Origin: an uncultured Clostridia bacterium
GTDB taxonomy: Bacteria; Bacillota; Clostridia; Christensenellales; UBA1242
Assembly: GCA_944377165.1 (NCBI GenBank)
Contig: CALWEJ010000003.1
Coordinates: 74,150-119,973 of the forward strand
Length of the DNA stretch: 45,824 bases
Direction: 5' to 3'
Shown: positions 23,272 to 32,251 of the stretch, one piece after another
How the letters are laid out: every line of letters starts with the position of its first letter
How positions within the stretch are numbered: position 1 is the stretch's first letter
Notes under the pieces: generated by a model
The model's input: the letters and a program-made list of their open reading frames with translations, nothing else
Told to the model about the DNA's origin: nothing
Database searches by the model: none
Program-made: the position numbers and the translations under genes

Positions 23272-23297
23272 AAGTCCATTAAGCAGTGGACTTTTTT
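23272..23297 (+). terminator. Terminator of the rplU-prp-rpmA operon
   Basis: AAGTCCA and TGGACTT pair around TTAAGCAG, followed by T. The remaining ~300 bp to the next promoter are AT-rich with no gene visible. Confidence 0.85.
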
Positions 23298-23595
23298 CTA
23301 TTTAAAAGGTTAAAATTTACCTATATTACTATTTTTAATATCTACAATACTCTGCTAATTGCTAATATGACTAAAACACTTATAAAAGATAAATTTATTT
23401 ATCATATTTTAACGTAAATATTGTTTACTCAAAGCCTATAAATGCTATATTTACAAGTTCGCTAAATACGTATTTAATCGCTATTTTGGTTTTAAAAGTA
23501 CACAAATTTATCATATAATAGCCGTGTGAAATATAATTTTATACGCGCTTTAGTTTATGTCAAATAAACTATAATTCTAAAATTGACTATTAACA

Positions 23596-23629
23596 TTAGT
23601 TGCAAAATCAACTAAAATTGTAATATTAT
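23596..23629 (+). promoter_or_regulatory. Promoter and inverted-repeat operator of the ABC exporter operon
   Basis: The perfect inverted repeat TTAGTTG-n6-CAACTAA (23596-23615) covers the -35 (TTGCAA, 23600-23605) of a promoter whose -10 is TATTAT (23624-23629). A site of this form in front of a two-component ABC exporter is typical of MarR-family repressors. No marR gene is adjacent, so the regulator would act in trans. Confidence 0.5.
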
Positions 23630-23671
23630 AATAAAGGTGGCAAATTGAATTGTCAAAGAAGTGGGGGAATA

Positions 23672-24229
23672 ATGAAAATTAAGAACAAGACACTACTGAT
23701 TACAGGTATTCTTTGTCTAGTTGGAATACTGATTAATATTCTTGATATTTATCTTGATATAAAACTATATTCTTCAAATCTATTTTATTTAATTATGGAT
23801 AGTATATCGTGCTGTATAAGTTTGACTAGCGGAATTTTCCTAATAGTTATGGCGACAAAATCGGACGAATATGTGGCAAAGAGAGCTAATATTTTCTTTA
23901 TCTTTTCATTAATAAACATATTAAACAATATAATTGTATGGACTATTGTTTTATGGGCACAATTTGCAGTTTCTGCGCGTATTAGAAAACACGCTTTCGA
24001 AAGTTATACACGAGCTTTTCGTCAAGAAAATGACGGAAGTATTACGCTAGAGAAAGACGAATATGAGATAACGCGCTTAACTGAGAATTTAACGGAAGAA
24101 TTAAATGCTCTTAATAAAAAGAAAGAGGACGGAACAATAGACGAGCGCGAGTATAACAAGCAAAGAGAAGAAATAATAAAAAAATACATTCTTTCAAATA
24201 AAGATAATAAGGACGAAAAAAATGCTTAA
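23672..24229 (+). CDS. Small membrane protein with C-terminal SHOCT domain
   Basis: A 185-residue protein with three to four hydrophobic segments in the first ~115 residues. A charged C-terminal tail ends in the SHOCT pattern ELNALNKKKEDGTIDEREYNKQREEIIKKYI (given here as LNALNKKKEDGTID then EREYNKQREEIIKKYI). SHOCT is a short helical pair often found at the ends of membrane or secreted proteins, with a presumed oligomerisation role. The start is ATG 23672 because GGGGGA precedes it; an upstream TTG at 23645 has no such support. It overlaps the first ABC gene by 8 nt, so it is probably an accessory of the exporter. Confidence 0.75.
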   Translation: MKIKNKTLLITGILCLVGILINILDIYLDIKLYSSNLFYLIMDSISCCISLTSGIFLIVMATKSDEYVAKRANIFFIFSLINILNNIIVWTIVLWAQFAVSARIRKHAFESYTRAFRQENDGSITLEKDEYEITRLTENLTEELNALNKKKEDGTIDEREYNKQREEIIKKYILSNKDNKDEKNA

Positions 24230-25973
24230 GATAATGAAATATTTAAAAGCTAAAGAATGGCTATTAGTGGCAATTAATATAGGATTAATTGTCGTTCAAG
24301 TATATTTTGAATTGCGACTACCCGACTATATGAACGAAATAACACTTGCAATTCAATTACCTAACGTACTAATGAAAGAGATATGGCAATCGGGCGGAAT
24401 GATGATGCTGTGTGCGTTTGCAAGCCTAGCCTGTGCAATAATAGTTGGTTATATCGCGTCAACAATTGCTTCTAGCCTTTCAGCGCGACTTCGTGAAAAC
24501 ATATATAGTAAAGTTGAAAGTTTTTCAATGGAGGAGATTAACAAATTCTCAACTGCGAGTCTTATCACACGTTCAACTAACGATATAACACAAGTTCAAC
24601 AAACCATAACAATGGGTATGCAGGTACTGGTTCGTGCGCCAGTAATGGCTATTTGGGCAATATTTAAGATTGCAAACAAGAGCTGGCAATGGTCGGTTAG
24701 CACGGCGGTCGCAGTATTCGCTATGGTCGCATTACTAACGACGATTATTGCTTTCACACTACCTAAATTTAAACGTATTCAAGCGCAAACAGATGACTTA
24801 AACAAAGCAACAAGGGAAAATTTAACAGGTATTCGTGTCATCAGAGCATACAATGCGGAAGATTATCAACAAGTGAAATTTGAAAAGACTAATAGCGAAC
24901 TAACAAAAACTAACTTGTTTACACATAGAATGATGGGAATAATGCAACCAGGACTTACTCTTGTTATGAATGGACTTTCGCTTGCTGTATATTGGTTAGG
25001 TGCATACATAATTGAAGGTGCAGATATAGCTCAAAAGGCAGGACTATTAGCGGATATGATTACATATTCGGCTTATGCAATGCAAGTTGTTATGTCGTTT
25101 TTAATGCTTGTAATTTTGTTCATTATGATACCACGTGCGTCCGTTTCAGCGAACCGAATTAATGAGGTTATGGATACAAAACCAAGCATAATAGACGGTA
25201 CACATTCCGAAGAAACTAAAACTAAAGGCGAAATTGAATTTAAAAATGTTTACTTTAAATATCCAGACGCAAGTGATTACATATTAAAAGATATTAACTT
25301 TACGGCGAAGAAAGGCGAAGTGGTTGCTTTTATCGGTGCGACTGGTAGCGGAAAGAGCACGTTAATTAATTTAATTCCGCGCTTTTACGACGTCAGTGAA
25401 GGTGAAGTAGTTGTTGACGGAATAAATGTAAAAGAATATAAACAGAGCGAATTAAACAACAAAATAGGCTATATTTCTCAGCGCGCAACAATATTCTCAG
25501 GGACCATTGCTTCAAATGTAGATTTTGGAAATAGTGGTAAAGAAAATATAACAAATCAAGAGATTTCAAACGCGTTAGATATTGCGCAAGCGAGCGAATA
25601 TGTAAACAAATATGACGATACTATCAATCACCCTGTAGCACAAAACGGAACAAATCTATCAGGTGGTCAAAAGCAAAGGTTGTCAATCGCACGTGCAGTC
25701 GCTAGAAAACCAGAAATATACATATTTGACGATTCGTTCTCTGCGCTTGACTATAAAACGGATAAAGTACTTAGAAAGCGATTGTTTGCTAATATGAAAG
25801 ATGCTACTGTACTAATCGTAGCACAACGTATAGGGACAATACGAGATGCGGACAAAATTATAGTACTAGAAAATGGCGAGATTGTAGGTATGGGCAAGCA
25901 CGAAGAACTTTTAGAAAATTGTTCTGTCTATAATGAAATTGCATCATCTCAACTTTCAAAGGAGGAATTGTAA
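24222..25973 (+). CDS. ABC exporter half-transporter, degenerate-site subunit
   Basis: A 583-residue fusion of a six-helix membrane domain (about 1-310) and an ATPase domain. Walker A GATGSGKST is near residue 372, signature LSGGQKQR near 480, Walker B IYIFDDSFSALD near 500. The residue after the Walker B Asp is Asp, not the catalytic Glu, and the H-loop His is replaced by Gln (VAQRIGTI, near 534). This is the pattern of the catalytically impaired subunit of heterodimeric exporters such as TM287/288 or LmrCD. It pairs with the next gene, whose ATG overlaps this stop codon by one base. Substrates of such pairs are usually drugs, lipids or peptides; not predictable here. Confidence 0.93.
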   Translation: MLKIMKYLKAKEWLLVAINIGLIVVQVYFELRLPDYMNEITLAIQLPNVLMKEIWQSGGMMMLCAFASLACAIIVGYIASTIASSLSARLRENIYSKVESFSMEEINKFSTASLITRSTNDITQVQQTITMGMQVLVRAPVMAIWAIFKIANKSWQWSVSTAVAVFAMVALLTTIIAFTLPKFKRIQAQTDDLNKATRENLTGIRVIRAYNAEDYQQVKFEKTNSELTKTNLFTHRMMGIMQPGLTLVMNGLSLAVYWLGAYIIEGADIAQKAGLLADMITYSAYAMQVVMSFLMLVILFIMIPRASVSANRINEVMDTKPSIIDGTHSEETKTKGEIEFKNVYFKYPDASDYILKDINFTAKKGEVVAFIGATGSGKSTLINLIPRFYDVSEGEVVVDGINVKEYKQSELNNKIGYISQRATIFSGTIASNVDFGNSGKENITNQEISNALDIAQASEYVNKYDDTINHPVAQNGTNLSGGQKQRLSIARAVARKPEIYIFDDSFSALDYKTDKVLRKRLFANMKDATVLIVAQRIGTIRDADKIIVLENGEIVGMGKHEELLENCSVYNEIASSQLSKEEL

Positions 25974-28045
25974 TGCCGGGACCACGATTTAATTTTACAA
26001 ATGAGAAACATACATTTTCTGAGACTTGGTCTAAGTTGATTCGATATTGTCGTAAATATATTGCACCTTTTGCTTTTGCAATAATATTTGCGATTTTAGG
26101 TACTGTATTCACAATTATCGGACCGGATAAATTGCGCGAGATGACTAATGCCATAACGTCAGGAATGATGACGGGTATAGACTTAAATTTAGTTTACCAT
26201 ATAGGAATGACGTTAGTCACTTTCTATGTTTCTAGTGTTGTATTATCATATGTGCAAAGCTTCATTATGGCTACTATTACGCAAAATGTTTGTAAGAATT
26301 TGCGCTCAGACATCGCATTAAAAATAAACCGATTACCACTAAAATATTTTGATACAAGCAGTACAGGCGACACATTATCACGCGTGACAAACGACGTAGA
26401 TACTATCGGTCAAACACTAAATCAGAGTTTAGTCAGCCTTATTTCGTCAATAGTCTTGTTCTTAGGTGCTCTTTTAATGATGTTCATTACGAACTATATA
26501 CTTGCCTTTGTGGCAGTCGGCGCATCATTAATAGGGTTCATATTTATGATTGCTATAATATCGCACTCTCAAAAATACTTCGTAAAACAACAGCAATTAT
26601 TAGGAAAGATAAATGGACACATTGAAGAAGTATATTCAGGTCACAATATAATCAAAGTTTATAATGCGGAAAATCGTTTTCACGAAAAGTTCGCAACTAT
26701 TAATAATGATTTAAGAAAAGATAGCAAGATTGCGCAATTTATGTCAGGATTAATGATGCCTTTAATGAATTTTATAGGTAATTTCGGTTATCTTACCGTA
26801 TGCGTGGCAGGTGCTTTGCTATTAATAGATGGCAGAATTGCAGAGATAGGGACAATAGTCGCTTTTATTGTATATATTCGTTTGTTTACTCAGCCACTAA
26901 CTACAATAGCTCAATCTATGAGTAGTTTGCAAACGTGTAGCGCAGCAAGCTATAGAGTATTTGATTTTCTCGAGAAGGCTGAGCTTCCAGACGAGAGCAA
27001 TAAAAAAGCAAAGATAGAATCAGCGAAAGGTAATATAGAGTTTAGGAACGTACGATTTGCTTATGATGAGGGGAAAGTTATTATTAAAAACTTTTCAGCG
27101 AACATTAAACAAGGGCAGAAAATTGCCATCGTAGGCCCTACTGGTGCAGGGAAAACGACAATGGTTAATTTGCTAATGCGATTCTATGACCTTAAACAAC
27201 CTAAATTGATTATAAATAATGAAATAACCGATTATGATATATTCACAAACGGCAAATCAATAAAAATACATATAAATGATGACTTGTCACTCACGATAAA
27301 TGATGAAAAAACAAATTATAGCCTAGATAGTGACATTGCTAAAAAACTTCCGCTAAACGTAGATATAAAGTTTGACCAAGATTTTAATATGAACGTTGAC
27401 GATAGTCTGATTGATTATAAAATTGACGTATTAGTTGGCGATAAAATTGATGCGAAAGAAAAATCAAAATTTGGAATTGCGTACTTCGGTGATATATTTA
27501 TAGACGGAGTTCCTACGAAGTCAATCACGCGTGAAAATATTCACGACCAATTCTGTATGGTGTTGCAAGATACGTGGTTATTTGAAGGAAGTATAAAAGA
27601 AAATATTGCTTTTAATAAAACAGACGTCACAGACGAAGAAATCATCTCAGCTTGCAAAACGGCAAATATAGACCATTTTATCAATACACTACCGCAAAAA
27701 TACGACACGATTTTAGACGAAGATGCAAATTTATCCGCTGGACAGAAACAACTTTTAACTATTGCGCGCGCAATGGTAAGTAAAGCACCAATCTTAATTT
27801 TAGACGAGGCAACGAGTTCAGTCGATACGCGTACAGAACAGTTAATTCAAGATGCTATGGATAAACTTATGAAAGGTAGGACGTCTATAGTTATAGCACA
27901 TAGGTTATCAACAATTAAGAGTTCAGATTTAATTCTAGTAATGAAAGATGGCGATATTATCGAAAAAGGTAATCATACTCAATTAATGGAAGCAAAAGGT
28001 TTCTATGCGGACTTGTACAATAGTCAGTTTGATAAAGTAGATTAA
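25973..28045 (+). CDS. ABC exporter half-transporter, active-site subunit with a ~95-residue NBD insertion
   Basis: A 690-residue partner of the preceding protein. The ATPase domain has Walker A GPTGAGKTT (residues ~388-396), signature LSAGQKQL (~587), Walker B ILILDEATSSVD with the catalytic Glu (~608), and the H-loop IAHRLST (~641). Hence it carries the catalytic residues of both composite sites that the partner lacks. It is ~90 residues longer than usual. The extra sequence, about residues 408-504, falls between RFYD after Walker A and GDIFIDG, where the normal connection is a few residues (RFYDPTSGxIxIDG). The insert is rich in Asp, Asn, Lys and Ile and looks like beta strands. Terminated by the hairpin at 28103-28129. 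Confidence 0.93.
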   Translation: MPGPRFNFTNEKHTFSETWSKLIRYCRKYIAPFAFAIIFAILGTVFTIIGPDKLREMTNAITSGMMTGIDLNLVYHIGMTLVTFYVSSVVLSYVQSFIMATITQNVCKNLRSDIALKINRLPLKYFDTSSTGDTLSRVTNDVDTIGQTLNQSLVSLISSIVLFLGALLMMFITNYILAFVAVGASLIGFIFMIAIISHSQKYFVKQQQLLGKINGHIEEVYSGHNIIKVYNAENRFHEKFATINNDLRKDSKIAQFMSGLMMPLMNFIGNFGYLTVCVAGALLLIDGRIAEIGTIVAFIVYIRLFTQPLTTIAQSMSSLQTCSAASYRVFDFLEKAELPDESNKKAKIESAKGNIEFRNVRFAYDEGKVIIKNFSANIKQGQKIAIVGPTGAGKTTMVNLLMRFYDLKQPKLIINNEITDYDIFTNGKSIKIHINDDLSLTINDEKTNYSLDSDIAKKLPLNVDIKFDQDFNMNVDDSLIDYKIDVLVGDKIDAKEKSKFGIAYFGDIFIDGVPTKSITRENIHDQFCMVLQDTWLFEGSIKENIAFNKTDVTDEEIISACKTANIDHFINTLPQKYDTILDEDANLSAGQKQLLTIARAMVSKAPILILDEATSSVDTRTEQLIQDAMDKLMKGRTSIVIAHRLSTIKSSDLILVMKDGDIIEKGNHTQLMEAKGFYADLYNSQFDKVD

Positions 28046-28102
28046 ATTAGATTTAAAATAGATAAAACATTATTTGCTAAAAATTATTAGACACAATTAG
28101 GT

Positions 28103-28129
28103 AAAAAAATCCGCGGTGGCGGATTTTTT
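28103..28129. terminator. Bidirectional terminator between convergent genes
   Basis: AATCCGC and GCGGATT pair around GGTG, with A runs before and T runs after. It serves the ABC operon and the convergent membrane protein gene. Confidence 0.88.
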
Positions 28130-28136
28130 ACTAAAT

Positions 28137-28868
28137 TTATTTTAAGAAACGCGAATCCATATTCACTTTACATTGGAATATCAAGAATAAAATTAAATCT
28201 AATACATATAAGAGTATAAATATCAAAACGAATAAAAAGTTGACTTTTATAAATGCAAGTCCAATGATTAGCGCCATACTTATTACAAGTAGCGAAATCA
28301 AAAATATAATATGCAATTTAGAAAAAGATGGTTTAACTTTAGCATTATCAGATACTTTTTTATCTTTAATATATACTTTTTCTACTAATTCATTAGGTAG
28401 CTCAAATAACCTATTTGCAAAATGCGTGTTTAACAATTCGCTTACGAAAACATAAGGTATATATTGAAGTTTTGGGCTAGCCATACTATCGTTTATTTTA
28501 AAAATAGATTTAACATATACATTGTATGCAGAATTGCACATATTTTCAAATGAATTATATATAGGCATAACATTAGTTATTTTGTCATTTCTAATTTTAG
28601 CGGTAAAGTCGTTTAAAAGTTGATCGGTTAGTTCAAAACTAGAATAATATATAAGTACATCGTCTAGTTCAGATTTACTTAACAAAACGTGAATAGTTAA
28701 AGCAAGTCTATTTGTATATACGGCATTGCATTGATAGCCATATGTTTTAAATAATTCAGCGAATGGCGCTTTAACGACGAAAAAGATATTATTTCCAAAT
28801 CTGGAACTAATCATATTAATTTTCTTTTGAATTGAACTGATAGAGTCAACGACAAAAACTATTTTCAT
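28137..28868 (-). CDS. Hypothetical protein with two C-terminal transmembrane helices
   Basis: A 243-residue protein I cannot assign. The N-terminal ~185 residues are soluble and alternate beta-like and helical stretches (KIVFVVDSISSIQKKINMI, NNIFFVVKAP, DDVLIYYSS), suggesting a Rossmann-like alpha/beta domain. Two adjacent hydrophobic segments (about 187-207 and 209-231) form a C-terminal hairpin anchor with a short basic tail. AAAGGATT precedes the ATG. It is a single-gene unit convergent with the ABC operon. Confidence 0.7.
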   Translation of the reverse strand: MKIVFVVDSISSIQKKINMISSRFGNNIFFVVKAPFAELFKTYGYQCNAVYTNRLALTIHVLLSKSELDDVLIYYSSFELTDQLLNDFTAKIRNDKITNVMPIYNSFENMCNSAYNVYVKSIFKINDSMASPKLQYIPYVFVSELLNTHFANRLFELPNELVEKVYIKDKKVSDNAKVKPSFSKLHIIFLISLLVISMALIIGLAFIKVNFLFVLIFILLYVLDLILFLIFQCKVNMDSRFLK

Positions 28869-28944
28869 AATAATCCTTTCTTTTATTATACACTAAATAA
28901 AAGAAATATCAAATTAATTGTCGAATTTATAAAAATTTTCATAA

Positions 28945-28967
28945 ACAAAAAAGGATTTTTAATCCTT
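28945..28967 (-). terminator. Terminator overlapping the end of the XRE-regulator gene
   Basis: On the minus strand AAGGATT pairs with ATCCTT, followed by a T run. The stem includes the last codons of the gene. Confidence 0.65.
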
Positions 28968-29681
28968 CTTTATTTCATTTGTGTTTAAATTTTCGCTAGA
29001 ATTTAAGTTTATGCTTATATTTTCTTCGTTCGATATTTTCTTTTTTTCAGTTTTCTTAATTTTTGTTTGTTTATTTTTGTGCCTTGGACCTTTAATTAAT
29101 GCTCCCCATAATATTATAGCAACCTGAAGTGGGATACCAACGATGTAAATTATCCAAATTTGATATTGTATTAATTGTACGTGTATGCAGGCGAGTAGTG
29201 ACCAAATTAATACAGATAAGATAATAGGTAGTAAATATTGTCTTCCCCATATGCTGTTAAAGATGATTAATACGACGCAAGACAAAGGGACGGCCCAGAA
29301 GAAAATTAAAGGATATGATTTATCTAATGTTATTTGTAATGAAACGAATAATATTGTAGCTAGTAGCCAGACTGCGCTTACTGCGAGTAAAGTTATGATT
29401 AGTTTTGTAGGGAAAGATTTATCTTTTTGTTCAATAGATGGTGACAATTCTTCGATTTTAAAATTTTCATTAGTTAAGTCGTTTAACGAAACTCCATAAT
29501 ATTTTGCGATAGAGTAGAGTATTTCTATGCTGGGTAGAGATTCACCACATTCCCATTTTGAAATAGTTTTATCTGAATAATTAAACGCGTCAGCGAGTTC
29601 CATTTGAGTTAATTTTTTGCTTTTTCTTAAAACAAGTAAGTTTTTACCAATAATTTTATTTATATCTTTATATTCTTCCAT
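28959..29681 (-). CDS. XRE-family regulator with membrane domain
   Basis: A 240-residue protein. Residues ~11-65 form a lambda-repressor-type helix-turn-helix (IGKNLLVLRKSKKLTQ, then LADAFNYSDKTISKWECG, then a third helix-rich stretch), placing it in the HTH_3/XRE family. A short linker leads to about five hydrophobic segments (~93-205) and a Lys-rich cytoplasmic tail. Membrane-bound XRE proteins of this type are common in Firmicutes and may sense envelope or stress signals while binding DNA at the membrane. Its targets are unknown; the divergent GT2 gene and the upstream ABC operon are the nearest candidates. Confidence 0.85.
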   Translation of the reverse strand: MEEYKDINKIIGKNLLVLRKSKKLTQMELADAFNYSDKTISKWECGESLPSIEILYSIAKYYGVSLNDLTNENFKIEELSPSIEQKDKSFPTKLIITLLAVSAVWLLATILFVSLQITLDKSYPLIFFWAVPLSCVVLIIFNSIWGRQYLLPIILSVLIWSLLACIHVQLIQYQIWIIYIVGIPLQVAIILWGALIKGPRHKNKQTKIKKTEKKKISNEENISINLNSSENLNTNEIKKD

Positions 29682-29985
29682 TTACTTTCCCTTAACCTTT
29701 TAACTATATTAAAAGTCAAATTTTAAAGCATAAGAGCACTTTTTACGTTAAAATTGTAGCATATTCTAAAATTAATAGCAAGAATTTTTAACAATTCTAA
29801 TTAAAATATAGTAAATATTACCTATTCTCATAATAGTAGAGTCACTCTAATTTGCCGTATTTTAACATTATAGAACAATTTTAGCAATTCTATTGATAAA
29901 TTGGTATTTTCAGTGATAATATAATGGTGACGATAAGGAAACCAAATTGAACTTTATCGGCAATACAAAGGGGAAGGTAAAAATT

Positions 29986-31266
29986 ATGGAAGATTTAATA
30001 TCAGTTATAATTCCGTGCTATAATGCTGAGAAAACAATGACACGAACAATAAATAGCGTTCGCGAACAAGACTATAAAAATTTAGAAATAATCATAGTAA
30101 ATGACGGTAGCAAGGACAACACTTTAAATATAGCGAACGAATTCGCAAAACTTGATTCACGTATTCACGTAATCAATCAAAAGAATTCAGGAGTCTCTGT
30201 TGCTAGGAACAATGGAATAAAATATGCGCACGGCGATTATATTATGTTCTTAGACGCGGACGACAATTATCTTACAAATAAAGCATATACAAATATGTTA
30301 AACAAATTAAAAGAAGAAAATGCAGATGTCTGCGTTTGTAATTTTACGCATCCGTGCTTTGAACAACATTTAAAAAGTGGAGTGTATGACTTAACAGATG
30401 AATATCAGTTTATGACATATTATCAAGACTTTTTCGCCTTTGCTATGCCGTGGAATAAATTATTTAAAAGAGAATGTATTACTGAAGATTATGCAGTTGG
30501 TATTAAATTTGCAGAAGACGAATTGTTTAACCTAGATAATCTTAAAAATATTAAGAAAGCAGTAGTAATTGATGAAGTATATCACAACTATTATTGCGCA
30601 CCATATAATCCTAACGAGCCAGCTAGTGCGGTAAATTCTATTTATTCAGAGGACAAATTTTGGGAGAAAAAGCACACAATATGGCATTTAGGCAACAACA
30701 ATAATCAACATAGATTGGATTCAATAAATAAGTTTTATAAAAAGTTTGGTAAAGACTTATTCTATCCTAGAATATTTGATTTCTTCTTTTGGGATTTTAT
30801 GCTTATGGCAAAAAATTGCGTATTAGAAGAGCATATCAGCAATGTTTGCAAAGGAATATTTAATGAAGAATTGTTCATTGAAGCAATAAAATATAAAGAA
30901 AAGTTCGGGCTTATCTTAAAAGATTATTCTCTTGAAGATATAGAAACATTTGTAAAACTTGCTTATCACGCATTTAAAGAAATTAAACAAAGTAATATAA
31001 AGATGTCTGTTTATAAAGTGCTATTATCAATTTTTGCGAAGATATTCTATAGACTTCCTAATCAAGTAGATAGCAAAGACATACTTGCAAGAACATATGT
31101 TGAGTTAATCAACAATTCAACTCCAGAGGCAGTATATGCTAATTCACTACTTGAATTAATGGGGCTCGCAAAAGAACAGAAAAACAAAAACCTAATATTT
31201 TTAGACGAAACTATTTCTAAATGCTTTGAAGGATTAAACGAATTTTTCGAACATAAAACAGTTTAA
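29986..31266 (+). CDS. Glycosyltransferase family 2 protein
   Basis: A 426-residue GT-A-fold transferase. The N-terminal ~220 residues have the GT2 motifs ISVIIPCYNAEKTMTRTINSV, IIVNDGSKDNTLNIA, GVSVARNNGIKYAHGDYIMFLDADD (the DxD-type metal site, quoted here in parts) and a later AEDELF acceptor-side motif. The last ~200 residues are helical and family-specific. The start is ATG 29986, supported by GGGGAAGG ten bases upstream; the frame is open from a TTG at 29947 without support. It probably adds sugars to a cell-surface glycan, but it stands apart from the main polysaccharide locus. The 300-bp gap before it is AT-rich and shared with the divergent XRE gene. Confidence 0.9.
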   Translation: MEDLISVIIPCYNAEKTMTRTINSVREQDYKNLEIIIVNDGSKDNTLNIANEFAKLDSRIHVINQKNSGVSVARNNGIKYAHGDYIMFLDADDNYLTNKAYTNMLNKLKEENADVCVCNFTHPCFEQHLKSGVYDLTDEYQFMTYYQDFFAFAMPWNKLFKRECITEDYAVGIKFAEDELFNLDNLKNIKKAVVIDEVYHNYYCAPYNPNEPASAVNSIYSEDKFWEKKHTIWHLGNNNNQHRLDSINKFYKKFGKDLFYPRIFDFFFWDFMLMAKNCVLEEHISNVCKGIFNEELFIEAIKYKEKFGLILKDYSLEDIETFVKLAYHAFKEIKQSNIKMSVYKVLLSIFAKIFYRLPNQVDSKDILARTYVELINNSTPEAVYANSLLELMGLAKEQKNKNLIFLDETISKCFEGLNEFFEHKTV

Positions 31267-31269
31267 TAA

Positions 31270-31306
31270 ATAAAACGCGGTAATTATTTATCGCGCTTTA
31301 TTTTTA
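31270..31306 (+). terminator. Terminator after the GT2 gene
   Basis: CGCGGTAA and TTATCGCG pair around TTAT, and a T-rich stretch follows. Confidence 0.7.
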
Positions 31307-31442
31307 CTGTAAAGATAATTTAAAAAGATAATTTAATTCACGTTTTCTTATTAATTATATTTGCCATATTAATATTTATTTGCATTTTTACTTTAAAAGT
31401 AGTTTATAGATACATTGTCAGTAAGTAAAATATGAAATAAGT

Positions 31443-31985
31443 TTATTGACCTGATATAACAAGTGAATTGTAAGTTGCTTTTAGATATTTTTTGTTAAGG
31501 ACATATTTTTCGCCGTAATCTTTTAAGTCAGTCAAAACTTTTGTAAAGAAATTTTTCATATTTTCATTAGTGGGGATTTGCTCGCAATGTTTAAGCCAAT
31601 AATTGAGCGGAGAAGCATCAGTGTAATTATTTTTATTGTAGCATTTTGATGCGGATATTTTATCACATATGCTTTCAACCGCATATTTGTACGGCATATT
31701 CATTTGTTTTTTGTTTTCTAAATCTAACCAATATTCAACGTGGTGCTTGTTATGATTTATATGATGAATCCACGCTTGTGAATATCCATTCAATCTCCTA
31801 CAAATTGATATTGGCGAACCTTTTCCGGTATAATACTTAACACCTTCAATAAATTCGGTTAACGAATATTTAGACATATCGTGCATAACTCCGCGCCAAA
31901 AAAGACCGCATTTGCAACACAATTTAAATACTATTAATTTATGTTTTGTTATTAACGATAAGTGTTTAAAAAATCTGTTTTTCAT
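31443..31985 (-). CDS. DUF5662 family protein
   Basis: A 180-residue protein matching the DUF5662 pattern, widespread in Firmicutes and their phages. HDMSKYSLTEF near residue 35 and the later HHINHNKHHVEYW near 74-86 hold the conserved His/Asp residues, which suggest an HD-like metal-binding helical fold. The role of the family is unknown. It has no membrane segment. The 265-bp gap between it and the collagen-like gene is AT-rich and carries only that gene's terminator. Confidence 0.8.
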   Translation of the reverse strand: MKNRFFKHLSLITKHKLIVFKLCCKCGLFWRGVMHDMSKYSLTEFIEGVKYYTGKGSPISICRRLNGYSQAWIHHINHNKHHVEYWLDLENKKQMNMPYKYAVESICDKISASKCYNKNNYTDASPLNYWLKHCEQIPTNENMKNFFTKVLTDLKDYGEKYVLNKKYLKATYNSLVISGQ

Positions 31986-32197
31986 TTTCCCAACTCTGTC
32001 AATAGATTTTTAATATATTCTTAAATTTTAAATAACACATAATAATTATTGAAAATTTTATTATAGTTAATTAAAGATGATTTAAGCGAATATCATTTAA
32101 TTCAATTTAATTATATCACGTAAATTACGATATGTAAATTTTATTAACTATAAATTTTAATACTAACTAATTTAAAGTGAATATATTTTAAAGAAAA

Positions 32198-32231
32198 ATA
32201 AAGAAATGCACCTAAAAGTGCACTTCTTTAC
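32198..32231 (-). terminator. Terminator of the collagen-like gene
   Basis: On the minus strand AAGAAGTGCAC pairs with GTGCATTTCTT around TTTTAG, followed by ATTTTTC. Confidence 0.75.
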
Positions 32232-32251
32232 CAGAATGATATCGTAATTTA

